Source: Flavipsychrobacter sp. (GTDB taxonomy: Bacteria > Bacteroidota > Bacteroidia > Chitinophagales > Chitinophagaceae). Taken from it: a stretch of DNA of 64,000 bases. The first letter of the stretch is position 1; each line of letters starts with the position of its first letter. The notes under the pieces are model-generated. The model saw only the letters and a list, made by a program, of their open reading frames with translations. It had not been told where the DNA came from and made no database searches. The DNA is taken from NCBI GenBank assembly GCA_031292525.1, contig JARLGY010000016.1, positions 115,140 through 179,139 of the forward strand, written 5' to 3'. Positions 17,901-25,877 of this stretch are shown piece after piece. Made by a program: the position numbers and the translations under genes.

Positions 17901-18542
17901 CTGTTTATTTTGATTATTTACTATTTTTTCAAACTTACTGAAGTCAAAATAAGTGCACGGAATTGCTTCTTCTAGTTCATCGAGAAACGGTTTAGCTATG
18001 CTATCATAAAAGAACCGTGTATCCTTGCCGCTATGCCTGTAAGTTTCATATTCTTTTTTCAGTCTACTGCGAAAGATATATTTTTCAAACCATGCCTCGT
18101 CAAAAATGTACCATTCTAAAATGTTCGTAATGATGAGTTGTTTTATCTCGGTCTGGTTTTTATCTACACGCTCACGCAAGTAATAAAAGATAAGTTCGTG
18201 CATCGCCTTTTTATTGGGCTTAGCTTCGCTTATCATTTCCGTATGATTGGAAGGGCTTTTAACTTCAATAATTACACCAACTGAATCGCTGGTGGTTTTG
18301 CCATTGTGAATAACAAAATCAGTATGGCTTTTTGTATTTATCTCGTAGCGGTCTTTATACCAGGTATCTTTAAGAAAATCTGAAACCGGGTATTTATGAT
18401 GTTCCTCACTTTCTGTCTCATTGATTTTAGAAAGCAGTGTTTTGAGATTTGTTTTAAAAACTTCAATCTCATTCCTTCCTACCTTTTCCTTTAGGTAAGC
18501 TTTATTAAGTGATTTATTGGGTTGCTGAATTTCTAATTTCAT
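14949..18542 (-). CDS. Type IIG-like restriction enzyme / N6-adenine DNA methyltransferase (Eco57I-like)
   Basis: A 1197-residue single-chain restriction-modification protein. The N-terminus carries a PD-(D/E)XK-like nuclease signature (D75 in TDFVIHN, E93 and K95 in VGVIIEVKS). A helical linker is followed by an N6-adenine methyltransferase core: motif I CDPAVGSGHF (D543) and motif IV IIGNPPYG (828-832). The C-terminal about 330 residues form the target-recognition region (PLGWRPLVRGSSIDKY; LNSRLIQWIFEIQNP, TaqI-like). The nuclease, methylase and specificity parts are all intact, so it is probably functional. First gene of the minus-strand operon with Mrr and the zinc-ribbon protein; base composition is AT-richer than neighbouring housekeeping genes, consistent with horizontal acquisition. 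Confidence 0.88.
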   Translation of the reverse strand: MKLEIQQPNKSLNKAYLKEKVGRNEIEVFKTNLKTLLSKINETESEEHHKYPVSDFLKDTWYKDRYEINTKSHTDFVIHNGKTTSDSVGVIIEVKSPSNHTEMISEAKPNKKAMHELIFYYLRERVDKNQTEIKQLIITNILEWYIFDEAWFEKYIFRSRLKKEYETYRHSGKDTRFFYDSIAKPFLDELEEAIPCTYFDFSKFEKIVNNQNKQDDNKLIALYKVLSPAHLLKQPFANDSNSLDTKFYSELLHIIGLEEVKDGGKKLIRRKEKPDAASLLENAIMKLEDKDCLRDITNLTSYGSGRKEQLFNVALELCITWINRILFIKLLEGQLVTYHKGNKDYLFLNIKIVGDFDELNNLFFQVLAERSDARREHLKEKFNRIPYLNSSLFERTALERETIQISDLENRLELPVSLTTVLKNDTGKKQTGKSRTLNYLFDFLDAYDFSSDGGEEIQEENKNLINASVLGLIFEKINGYKDGSFFTPGFITMYMCHETIRRAVLQKFKEAKEWECETLEQLYDKIQDKKEANEIINSLKICDPAVGSGHFLVSALNEIIAVKSELKILLDKQGKTLRDYNVEVVNDELVITDEDGLLLDYNPNNKESQRIQETLFHEKETIIENCLFGVDINPNSVKICRLRLWIELLKNAYYTSESNYKELETLPNIDINIKSGNSLISRFALDADLSKALKKSKWTIDSYRLAVQTYRNAQSKNEKREMEQLIDSIKTNFRKEISDNDPKIKRLQKLNTDYYLKYQADKLFDAKLTSAQKKDKLKKETEIEKLETEIREIKSDKIYERAFEWRFEFPEILDDEGMFIGFDVIIGNPPYGILPNKLEKKVLFSSYPSTEKFPDSYCCFMVLAKKLLRPMGDLTFIIPNTFCDLESCVDFRKWILTELNLNSFWQTGFAFENAVVDTLAFFARNSKVEMTRMTIKLPNEEYTRDTASFMQNDLSKFDYRNNEYKNQFLKKIIEKTIRFGSIGSVKAGVKLYEIGKGNPAQTKVTLTEKPFTKVGGCPLGWRPLVRGSSIDKYVLKKPNEYINYGEWLAAPREEHSFHGNRILMRRTDDRILATYINDDSVCANSCHIIKLFDEEIHSYKSILAILNSRLIQWIFEIQNPQMIGKTFSEIKVVYISNLPFPHIVENNLELEKLVDSILMLKWENEDANIVNLQDNIDKIIYQLYSLSDNEIKMLEAS

Positions 18543-19010
18543 CTGTACTGTGAAAGTAGATAATTAACTGTAAATATAATGTATGTAGTGTTTGAATAAG
18601 GTTAGTGTTTTCGTGCGCGATAGTAGCGCAGGTTATTCCAATCTCCTTATTGAGAGGGGATGGTGTTTCGTAAGGTTGCTTCGTGCCTCAATGACACACG
18701 TTTGGTGCGGTTTTTAGATTGTCTTATTTCGGGAGCGGATGCTCCGGGTGCGTATGGCCGAAGGGGAGCCTTCGACCAGTTACTGCTTTTTATTTTTGGT
18801 TACCGTGAGCGATAGCAGCGGATAGCCCACAGCCCCGAATTTCTTCGGGGCGAGGACTAGGAGCGGATAGCGCGACCCGGAGGGGCACGGCCAAGGTTTA
18901 TTACATCGATGCAATAGATGGGCTTGGGGTCTACGATTTGGCGTCCCGCAAGTTTGCGGGATCACTCGCGGAAAAAGCTTCGTTCGAAATGACGGGTGGG
19001 GATATAAAAA
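18543..19010. repeat. Repeat-filled intergenic region right of restriction operon
   Basis: No gene is supported here. The stretch holds a short interspersed repeat GGTTGCTTCGTGCCTC (within 18670-18697), a GGAGCGGAT repeated motif (around 18731 and 18862), a small CCCCGAA-TTTC-TTCGGGG hairpin near 18833 and a TTCGAAATGACGGG fragment near 18983 that recurs at 44 kb. An open frame at 18780-19079 (minus) is composed entirely of repeat and terminator sequence. Confidence 0.6.
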
Positions 19011-19037
19011 AAATCCGGAGCATAAGGCTCCGGATTT
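19011..19037 (-). terminator. Terminator of the DHS-like gene
   Basis: Perfect 11-bp stem AAATCCGGAGC / GCTCCGGATTT with a 5-base loop, followed on the minus strand by a T-rich run, 23 bases after the stop codon. Confidence 0.85.
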
Positions 19038-19060
19038 TGGAATTAGATTTTCTGTAAAAA

Positions 19061-20035
19061 CTACCAGCCCAGCAGCCACGCAAATATAAGCGGGGCCACA
19101 ATGGTGGCATCGCTTTCTACTATAAACTTAGGGGTGTGTATGTCCAGCTTGCCCCAAGTGATCTTTTCGTTGGGCACGGCACCACTGTAAGAGCCATAGC
19201 TGGTGGTGCTGTCGCTGATCTGGCAGAAGTAGCTCCAGAAAGGCACATCGTGCCACTCCAGGTCCTGGTACATCATAGGTACTACGCATATTGGGAAATC
19301 GCCCGCAATGCCACCACCTATCTGGAAGAAACCTACGCCCTTGCCGGCGCTGTTAGCGCGGTACCAGTCGGTAAGCCACATCATGTACTCAATACCACTC
19401 TTCATGGTACTTGGTTTCAGCTCGCCCTTTATGCAATAGCTGGCAAAGATGTTGCCCATGGTGCTGTCTTCCCAACCTGGTACTATAATAGGCAGGTTCT
19501 TTTCGGCAGCGGCAATCATCCAGCTGTGTTTGGTGTCTATCTCGTAATGTTCCTGCATCACGCCACTCAGCAGCAGTTTGTACATAAACTCGTGGGGGAA
19601 GTAGCGCTCGCCCTTGTCTTCAGCATCCTTCCATATTTTAAAGATGTGCTTCTGTATGCGGCGGAAGGCTTCCTCCTCGGGTATGCAGGTATCGGTAACG
19701 CGATTAAAACCACCTTCCAGCAGTTCAAACTCTTCGGCAGGGCTCAGGTCGCGGTAGTTAGGTACGCGCTTGTAGTGGGTGTGGGCCACCAGGTTCATCA
19801 CATCTTCTTCCAGGTTGGCACCTGTGCAGCTGATGATGGCTACCTTGTCCTGCCGTATCATCTCGGCCAGGGAAATACCCAGCTCTGCAGTACTCATAGC
19901 TCCTGCAAGGGAGATGAGCATTTTACCACCTTCGAGCAGGTGGGTTTCGTAACCCTTGGCAGCATCTACCAGCGCGGCAGCGTTGAAGTGGCGGTAGTGG
20001 TGCTGTATGAACTGGGAAATTGGTCCTTTATTCAT
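19061..20035 (-). CDS. Deoxyhypusine synthase family protein
   Basis: A 324-residue DHS-fold enzyme. Family features include an NAD-binding start (MLISLAGAMSTAELGI), ISCTGANLEEDV, FQIGGGIAGDFPICVVPM and the C-terminal IT-W-G-K motif with the Lys that carries the aminobutyl intermediate, followed by VESDATIVAPL. In eukaryotes and archaea DHS modifies eIF5A/aIF5A. Bacteria lack that target, and bacterial DHS-like enzymes are associated with polyamine formation such as homospermidine; the exact substrate here is inferred, not shown. It is transcribed alone, with its own terminator. Confidence 0.85.
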   Translation of the reverse strand: MNKGPISQFIQHHYRHFNAAALVDAAKGYETHLLEGGKMLISLAGAMSTAELGISLAEMIRQDKVAIISCTGANLEEDVMNLVAHTHYKRVPNYRDLSPAEEFELLEGGFNRVTDTCIPEEEAFRRIQKHIFKIWKDAEDKGERYFPHEFMYKLLLSGVMQEHYEIDTKHSWMIAAAEKNLPIIVPGWEDSTMGNIFASYCIKGELKPSTMKSGIEYMMWLTDWYRANSAGKGVGFFQIGGGIAGDFPICVVPMMYQDLEWHDVPFWSYFCQISDSTTSYGSYSGAVPNEKITWGKLDIHTPKFIVESDATIVAPLIFAWLLGW

Positions 20036-20336
20036 TGTGGTGTATGTTTTTGTAGTTGTTTTATATACTGTGTGTTATTATTCCTTCATTTATTTCCCTT
20101 CAGTTCTTTACTTTTTTTGATGCCAAAAAAAGTAACAAAAAAAGGCGGTCGGCAGCTATTACCGCTGCTGCCGACGCGGCTTTGCGCAGGCTGCAGTACT
20201 ACTGTTGTGCCGGGCTAAAAATGCTACCTCGTCGTTACCTGCCCATGGTACCATCTATCTAACCGGTGCAGTAGCTATTTAAACATAGAGACGCAACTGG
20301 TGCGTCTCTATGTTATGATGCTGTGATGCGAGAATG
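20036..20336. repeat. Intergenic region with two hairpin repeats
   Basis: No gene. Hairpin 1 at 20108-20135: TTACTTTTTTT pairs with AAAAAAAGTAA around a GATGCC loop. Hairpin 2 at 20282-20314: a perfect 14-bp stem AACATAGAGACGCA / TGCGTCTCTATGTT with loop ACTGG, placed 22 bp after the citrate synthase stop and able to act as its terminator. Confidence 0.7.
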
Positions 20337-21659
20337 CTATTCAGGTACCTTTTCGCCTGCGGTTACAAACTTCTTAGCCCATTCTGTAGTGATGCTCTTA
20401 GGGCGCTCCAGCGGGAAGCCCAGTGCACGATCCCAACAGAGGCTGGCTAATACACCCAGTGCGCGGCTTACGCCAAACAATACGGTGTAAAATTCTTCTT
20501 CAACCAGGCCATAGTGCTTCAGTAATGCACCAGAGTGTGCATCTACGTTTGGCCATGGGTTCTTTATTTTACCTGTGCTTTCCAGTATGGGCGGTGCTAC
20601 TTCGTAAATGTTCCACACAGTTTTTACTGTAGGGTCATCTGGGCAATGGCGTTTAGCAAACTCCATCTGTGCGGTAAAGCGGGGATCGGTCTTGCGCAGT
20701 ACTGCATGGCCGTAGCCCGGTACTACCTTGCCTTCTGTAAGTGTTTTGTGTATGTAGGCAGCAATTTGTTCTTTTGTTGGCTGATCAGAATTGAGCTCCT
20801 TGCACATTTCTTCTATCCAGCGTATCACTTCCTGGTTGGCCAGGCCATGCAGCGGGCCAGCAAGGCCGGCCATACCTGCTGCGAAAGACAAGAACGGATC
20901 GCTAAGGGCAGAACCTACCAGGTGGGTAGCATGTGCAGATACGTTACCACCTTCGTGATCTGAATGTATGGTAAGGTACAGGCGCATTAGTTCCTTGAAG
21001 CTTTCTTCGTCAAAACCCAGCATGTGTGCAAAGTTTGCAGACCAGTCCAGCATTCCATCCGGCTGTATGTGCTCACCGGCTTTGTACTTGCGGCGATAGA
21101 TATATGCAGCTACACGTGGCAGACGTGCAATAAGGTCCATGGTATCTTCATATACATAGTTCCAATGCTCCTTCTTGCTAATACCTTCTGTATATGCCTT
21201 TGCAAAGCGTGATTGTGTTTGCAGTGCCAGTATTGCAGCAATGAACTGTGTCATAGGGTGTGCAGATACAGGTAGTGCTTCAATAACATCAAACACATAG
21301 TTAGGAACGTGAGAGCGGCGCGCCCATGTTTCAGATATGTGCTCTACTTCTTCCTCTGTAGGTACTTCGCCTATCAGCATCAGGTAAAACAAACCTTCAG
21401 GCAGTGGTTCTTGTCCGCCTTCTGCTTTTGGTAATTTTTCACGCAATTCAGGTATTGAAAACCCACGAAAACGTATGCCTTCGTTGGCATCAAGTAAAGA
21501 TGTTTCTGTAACAAGGCCTGTAATGCCGCGCATACCCTGGTATACCTGTGCAAGCGTTACATCGCCTACAACCATGTTGCCATGCTGCTCAATGATGCTT
21601 TTGATCTCTTTATTCTGTTCATCGGCTTTAGCCTTGAAACGGTCTTTTACGTAGCCCAT
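20337..21659 (-). CDS. gltA: Citrate synthase, eukaryotic/mitochondrial-like type
   Basis: A 440-residue citrate synthase joining acetyl-CoA and oxaloacetate to start the TCA cycle. The start at 21659 ([13 protein letters not shown]) is chosen over an in-frame codon 17 residues upstream. Catalytic His residues appear in [22 protein letters not shown] and [14 protein letters not shown], with the Asp region [11 protein letters not shown]. The helix pattern and wording resemble the dimeric eukaryotic-type enzymes often found in Bacteroidota rather than the hexameric E. coli type. Monocistronic, with promoter element and terminator hairpin visible. Confidence 0.94.
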   Translation of the reverse strand: MGYVKDRFKAKADEQNKEIKSIIEQHGNMVVGDVTLAQVYQGMRGITGLVTETSLLDANEGIRFRGFSIPELREKLPKAEGGQEPLPEGLFYLMLIGEVPTEEEVEHISETWARRSHVPNYVFDVIEALPVSAHPMTQFIAAILALQTQSRFAKAYTEGISKKEHWNYVYEDTMDLIARLPRVAAYIYRRKYKAGEHIQPDGMLDWSANFAHMLGFDEESFKELMRLYLTIHSDHEGGNVSAHATHLVGSALSDPFLSFAAGMAGLAGPLHGLANQEVIRWIEEMCKELNSDQPTKEQIAAYIHKTLTEGKVVPGYGHAVLRKTDPRFTAQMEFAKRHCPDDPTVKTVWNIYEVAPPILESTGKIKNPWPNVDAHSGALLKHYGLVEEEFYTVLFGVSRALGVLASLCWDRALGFPLERPKSITTEWAKKFVTAGEKVPE

Positions 21660-21707
21660 AAAAATTGTGTGATAATTAAAACTGTTCAGAAAGAGTATTA
21701 ACGGGCA

Positions 21708-21715
21708 CAAAGGTA
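21708..21715 (-). promoter_or_regulatory. -7 promoter element of citrate synthase gene
   Basis: TACCTTTG on the minus strand, 48 bases upstream of the ATG; the nearest TTTG-like -33 candidate (ends at 21740) has a 24-bp spacer, longer than the usual 19-21. Confidence 0.5.
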
Positions 21716-21880
21716 ATAAAACGAAAAATACCTTACGCGCAAAAAATGAATTTGGCTATAGATTATTTAATTACTCCGGCGGGATGAATTAAACTATAAC
21801 AAACGTCAATTTGCTACATACCATAAATAACATAAAAGCAAATGGTTCCTACTTCATTTCATAAAGCAATATGTTGTTCG

Positions 21881-21930
21881 TTTGTTAACGACTTTGTTAT
21901 TCGTTAACAAAAATGCCTATTTTGTTAACA
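21881..21930. promoter_or_regulatory. GTTAAC triple motif with 11-bp inverted repeat
   Basis: TTTGTTAACGA (21881-21891) and TCGTTAACAAA (21901-21911) form a perfect 11-bp inverted repeat with 9-bp spacing; a third TGTTAACA follows at 21923-21930. Possible operator array in the 516-bp AT-rich gap between citrate synthase and the NHL protein. A 20-bp AT-only palindrome lies at 22084-22103. I see nothing else in the gap. Confidence 0.45.
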
Positions 21931-22175
21931 ATTGGGTAGGGAAATAACAAATTAAATAAATGATATTCGTCATCGAAATGTTGCATGGTTTTTTATATAT
22001 CACCTACATAATCTGCTAATTGATAGTTTTTTAACTAAAAAAGATGATACTCGTTAGTATAGGTATAATCATTTTATTAAAAGTAAAATATAATTATATT
22101 TTAATGAGTTGTTAATGAAGAATCTTTTTTGGAATTTGCATCGTAATAGTATAAGCGTGGACAAATCAGGAATGT

Positions 22176-25100
22176 ATGAAGAACAAAAAACTACTTATTA
22201 ATGTTTTTATTGGTTTTTGCACCGCAGCGTTTATTACTACGAATGCACAGAGCACTCTCCCTATACTTACGCTTACAGGAAGCAATGGATGTACTGGCGG
22301 TACCTTCACTGCAACGAGCTCATTGCCACCTGCATACATCACCTGGAAGAAGAACAATAATACTGTAAAAGTAAACTACGCTGGTTACGGTGGAAATGCA
22401 GCTACAGTAGCCGGAGATATTGCTGGAAATGGTGGTGTTGCCAACAATCAACTGGACAACCCATTTGGTTTATTTGTTGATAATGAAGGCAATACATATG
22501 TTGCTGATCAGTTGAATAATAGAATACAGGAATGGGCTCCTGGGGCCACTATTGGTAAAACTGTTGCCGGATCGCCTATTGGTACTGCAGGTATTGAAGA
22601 TAGCCTGCTTTACGCCCCAACGGGAGTATATGTTGATAATAATGGTTATATATATATAGCTGACTTCGGCAACAGCCGCATACAGAAATGGAAGATGGGC
22701 GCAACAACAGGATATACTGTTGCCGGATCTGCGGCTGGTATATCTGGCAGTGCAGATAGTTTACTTGATTTCCCCATTGCAGTATTTATAGATGGTAGCG
22801 GCAATCTTTTTGTATCGGACTACGACAATAACCGTGTACAGAAATTTGCATCGGGAGCTACAAAAGGTATAACAGTAGCAGGAGGAACAGCGGGTGCCCA
22901 GCTCGCTAATCCATCTGGATTATTTGTGGATAACAATAACGATCTATATGTGGCCGACAATGGCAATAACAGGATATTGAAATTTACTGCACTTGCCCCT
23001 GCTGGTGTTACTGTAGCGGGCGATAGTAACAAAATATTCGGGTCCGACTCAACTCACTTACTGGCACCAGATGCCATTTATGTAGATGGCGCTGGTAATA
23101 TATATATAGCTGATGTCGGCAACAACCGCATACAGCGCTGGGCAAAAGGCGCCACAAGTGGTACTACAATAGTTGGTAGCGGGCTTTTAAAGCCACAAGG
23201 CATATTTCTGGATAACGCAGGCGAATTGTATGTTGCCGATGCAGGCAATGAAAGAATTCAAAAATTTGCCAATGGACTGAACATGAGTTTTACTGGTGAT
23301 GGTCCAGGCAACTATACTGCTACTGTTACCACGTTTGCCGGCGTAAGCAAAACCATATCCGGAGGAACTTCATGGACAGGGGCTGCAGGTAACGATTGGA
23401 ACACTGCCGCTAACTGGTGCAGCAATGCCGTACCGGGTGCAAATGATGATATATATATTCCTTCTACCTTAAACAAACCTGAATTAATATCTGATACTGC
23501 TGCCGTGCATAGTATTGTAACAGACAGCGCAGCGGATTTATTAATAGACAGCGCACTCCTGAAAGTGAGCGGTATGGCGACCTTAAATGGGAATGTAACC
23601 GGAACTGGATGGCTATTGCTAAACGGTACCGACACTCAAAAAATAGCTGGTAAGGATACCATTGCCAACCTGGAATTAAATAATGCTAATGGCGCTTATA
23701 TATCTACTGCAGATACCATCAATATAAGGAACGCATACAATCCTTCGCAAGGTATATTGAATGTTCATGGAGGTTTGGTATTGTTGTCCGATTCAAATGC
23801 AACTGCTGCAATAGCCAGTGGTAATGGCAACTATATTAACGGTCAGGTTACCGTACAACAATATATACATGGCGGTAGAAGGGCCTTCAGGTTTTTGGGT
23901 AACCCTTTCAGTGAAAGCATTGCTTTATCCCAATTAACTAATACTATAGATATCACTGGTGACAGTGGTAAGGTGAATGGATTTACAACTACAGAAACCA
24001 ATAATCCATCGGCTTTTTGGTACGACCCTACTACAGGTAATGGCAATGATACTGATGACAATACCGGCTGGAAACCCATACATGCAATAGCAGATAGCGG
24101 AGTAAATGCATGGCAGCCTATGGAAGGTATGCGTGTGATGGTAAGAGGTGCCAAGGGTGAAGGATTGCACGGCGAAGATTATGTACCATCTGCCACTACA
24201 TTGGTACTGAATGGACATATAAACCAGGGAACAAAGACCGTAAAATTGATTCCTAATGATAATGTAGGCTACAATTTTATAAGCAATCCATATGCTGCGC
24301 CTATAGATCTAAGTACTTTGGTTAGGGGCGATTCTGTAGGGCCTAACTTCTGGGTGTGGGATCCTAACCAGCAAACACAGGGTGCATATATATCACTACC
24401 GTTTGATTCTTCTTATATACTACCCGCTTACAGCAGTTTTGTTGTGACTGTACGCGACAGCATACATAATGCAATTACGTTTACTGAAAGCAATAAAGTA
24501 GGTGCGGCTGTGAGTGGCAATCTGTTCAAAACCACAAAAAAGACAGGCCTTGGTGATAACATGGTGCAGCTGCATATACTCAGCGCCGGTGGCCATACAT
24601 CGTGGGATAGGGTAATGTTGTACTTTAATAATCAGGCATCTGGCGGTATAGATAATTTGGACGCACACAAACTATATAACCCTGATCTGAATTTCTACAC
24701 TTTTGGTACTGACAATACAAAGATGTCTATAGATGTACGCCCTTATGTGGATGGACAGATAATAAAACTTGGTCTCACGGCTGGTGTACAAGGTATCTAC
24801 ACCATCAGGGCCGACAACTTTACAGCTCCGGCAGGTGCGCAGTTCTTCCTGCACGATAAATATCTGAACGAGGTGCATGCAGTGTACCAGGGCTTTGAAT
24901 ATACCTTCCAGGTAACAGGCGATGCTTCATCACAAGGCGATAATCGTTTTGAACTAAGCCTTAACGATCATGCTACACCTTCAGGTACACTGCATGTGTA
25001 TGTTGTACCTAACCCTGCCAGCGATGTAGCCATAGTAACTTATGAGAACGTAAATGCGGTAAGCACTACGTTGCGCATTACCAATATGCTGGGTCAGGAA

Positions 25101-25235
25101 GTATATACCCAACAACTAGGACAACAACAAAATGGCGATGTAACTATACCAGTAAAGCATTTACCCGCTGGTATATACCTGGTAAGCCTGCAGAGTGGTA
25201 ACAAGATTATTACACAACAATTAGTAAAAAGATAG
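22176..25235 (+). CDS. Secreted NHL-repeat protein with type IX secretion sorting domain
   Basis: A 1019-residue exported protein. Signal peptide (MKNKKLLINVFIGFCTAAFI, ending near NAQS). Residues about 60-370 hold six or seven NHL beta-propeller blades of the form FVDNEGNTYVADQLNNRIQ or YVDNNGYIYIADFGNSRIQKW, each followed by a T-VAG-type turn. A middle region (about 395-550) begins GTSWTGAAGNDWNTAANWC, as in Bacteroidota surface proteins with pectin-lyase-like repeats. The last about 80 residues (VVPNPASDVAIVTYE ... GIYLVSLQSG ... QQLVKR) form a type A T9SS sorting domain. It is therefore predicted to be secreted across the outer membrane and attached to the surface; the ligand is unknown. 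Confidence 0.88.
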   Translation: MKNKKLLINVFIGFCTAAFITTNAQSTLPILTLTGSNGCTGGTFTATSSLPPAYITWKKNNNTVKVNYAGYGGNAATVAGDIAGNGGVANNQLDNPFGLFVDNEGNTYVADQLNNRIQEWAPGATIGKTVAGSPIGTAGIEDSLLYAPTGVYVDNNGYIYIADFGNSRIQKWKMGATTGYTVAGSAAGISGSADSLLDFPIAVFIDGSGNLFVSDYDNNRVQKFASGATKGITVAGGTAGAQLANPSGLFVDNNNDLYVADNGNNRILKFTALAPAGVTVAGDSNKIFGSDSTHLLAPDAIYVDGAGNIYIADVGNNRIQRWAKGATSGTTIVGSGLLKPQGIFLDNAGELYVADAGNERIQKFANGLNMSFTGDGPGNYTATVTTFAGVSKTISGGTSWTGAAGNDWNTAANWCSNAVPGANDDIYIPSTLNKPELISDTAAVHSIVTDSAADLLIDSALLKVSGMATLNGNVTGTGWLLLNGTDTQKIAGKDTIANLELNNANGAYISTADTINIRNAYNPSQGILNVHGGLVLLSDSNATAAIASGNGNYINGQVTVQQYIHGGRRAFRFLGNPFSESIALSQLTNTIDITGDSGKVNGFTTTETNNPSAFWYDPTTGNGNDTDDNTGWKPIHAIADSGVNAWQPMEGMRVMVRGAKGEGLHGEDYVPSATTLVLNGHINQGTKTVKLIPNDNVGYNFISNPYAAPIDLSTLVRGDSVGPNFWVWDPNQQTQGAYISLPFDSSYILPAYSSFVVTVRDSIHNAITFTESNKVGAAVSGNLFKTTKKTGLGDNMVQLHILSAGGHTSWDRVMLYFNNQASGGIDNLDAHKLYNPDLNFYTFGTDNTKMSIDVRPYVDGQIIKLGLTAGVQGIYTIRADNFTAPAGAQFFLHDKYLNEVHAVYQGFEYTFQVTGDASSQGDNRFELSLNDHATPSGTLHVYVVPNPASDVAIVTYENVNAVSTTLRITNMLGQEVYTQQLGQQQNGDVTIPVKHLPAGIYLVSLQSGNKIITQQLVKR

Positions 25236-25396
25236 TGCTGGTATAGTTATTATATAGAGAGTTAACAAACAAGGTGTTACGAATAAAAAGGCAGACCCTT
25301 ACATAAGGAGAGAGATGTAAGAGAGAATAAAGGAGAGCAACAATATTTTATAAAGGATAAGAGAGAAAATTTTAAATCATTTTAAAACTAAAGGAT

Positions 25397-25648
25397 ATGA
25401 GAAAGCTATTTACAATTACCGTTCTGACTTTGCTTATTTTTATAAGTGCACCTGGTCATGTATTAGCAGGGCCCGGCTTTGGCGGCGGCGTATCAGATGC
25501 TGGCCATGGCGGTGGTGGGGGGGCAGCGCCATTAGATGGTGGTCTTAGTTTCTTGGCTATAGCAGGTATTAGCTATGGAGTTAAGAAAATGAAAGCAGCC
25601 AAAGACAGCCGCAAAAACAAAGAAGAAGGTAACGAATTGTTTAAATAA
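25397..25648 (+). CDS. Small PID-CTERM-like sorting-signal protein
   Basis: An 83-residue protein with a signal peptide (MRKLFTITVLTLLIFISAPG), a Gly-rich middle (GPGFGGGVSDAGHGGGGG) and a tail APLDGGLSFLAIAGISYGVKK followed by a basic stretch. The motif P-L-D-G-G, hydrophobic helix and positive end fit the Bacteroidota PID-CTERM pattern of short proteins thought to be handled by an exosortase/archaeosortase-like enzyme; that processing is inference. It may share the mRNA of the NHL gene, followed by a strong terminator at 25677. The 161-bp upstream gap is rich in GAGAGA-type runs. Confidence 0.75.
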   Translation: MRKLFTITVLTLLIFISAPGHVLAGPGFGGGVSDAGHGGGGGAAPLDGGLSFLAIAGISYGVKKMKAAKDSRKNKEEGNELFK

Positions 25649-25676
25649 ACCGGGGATAAGAGAGAGGAACCGGTTG

Positions 25677-25702
25677 GCCACCCTGCAAAGGGTGGCTTTT
25701 TA
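25677..25702 (+). terminator. Terminator after the PID-CTERM-like gene
   Basis: GCCACCCT / AGGGTGGC stem with a GCAA loop (25677-25696) followed by a T-run. Confidence 0.88.
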
Positions 25703-25877
25703 TCTTACTTACATGCATCGAGTTTATACAACAACAATCCTTTAATTACAAATAGCGTAAACGCACAACTAGCTTATAGGCAGGTTAATACTGTGTTATT
25801 CAACGCTAATAACAAATAGTTTACTATATTAATAAGCCCAGGCATTGTATCTTTACGATGAAATCAATATAAAATTT

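Noticed and set aside
18780..19079. Open frame of 99 codons on the minus strand
   Set aside because: Built from repeat sequence and the downstream terminator; no coding-like codon pattern and it overlaps the DHS-like gene end.
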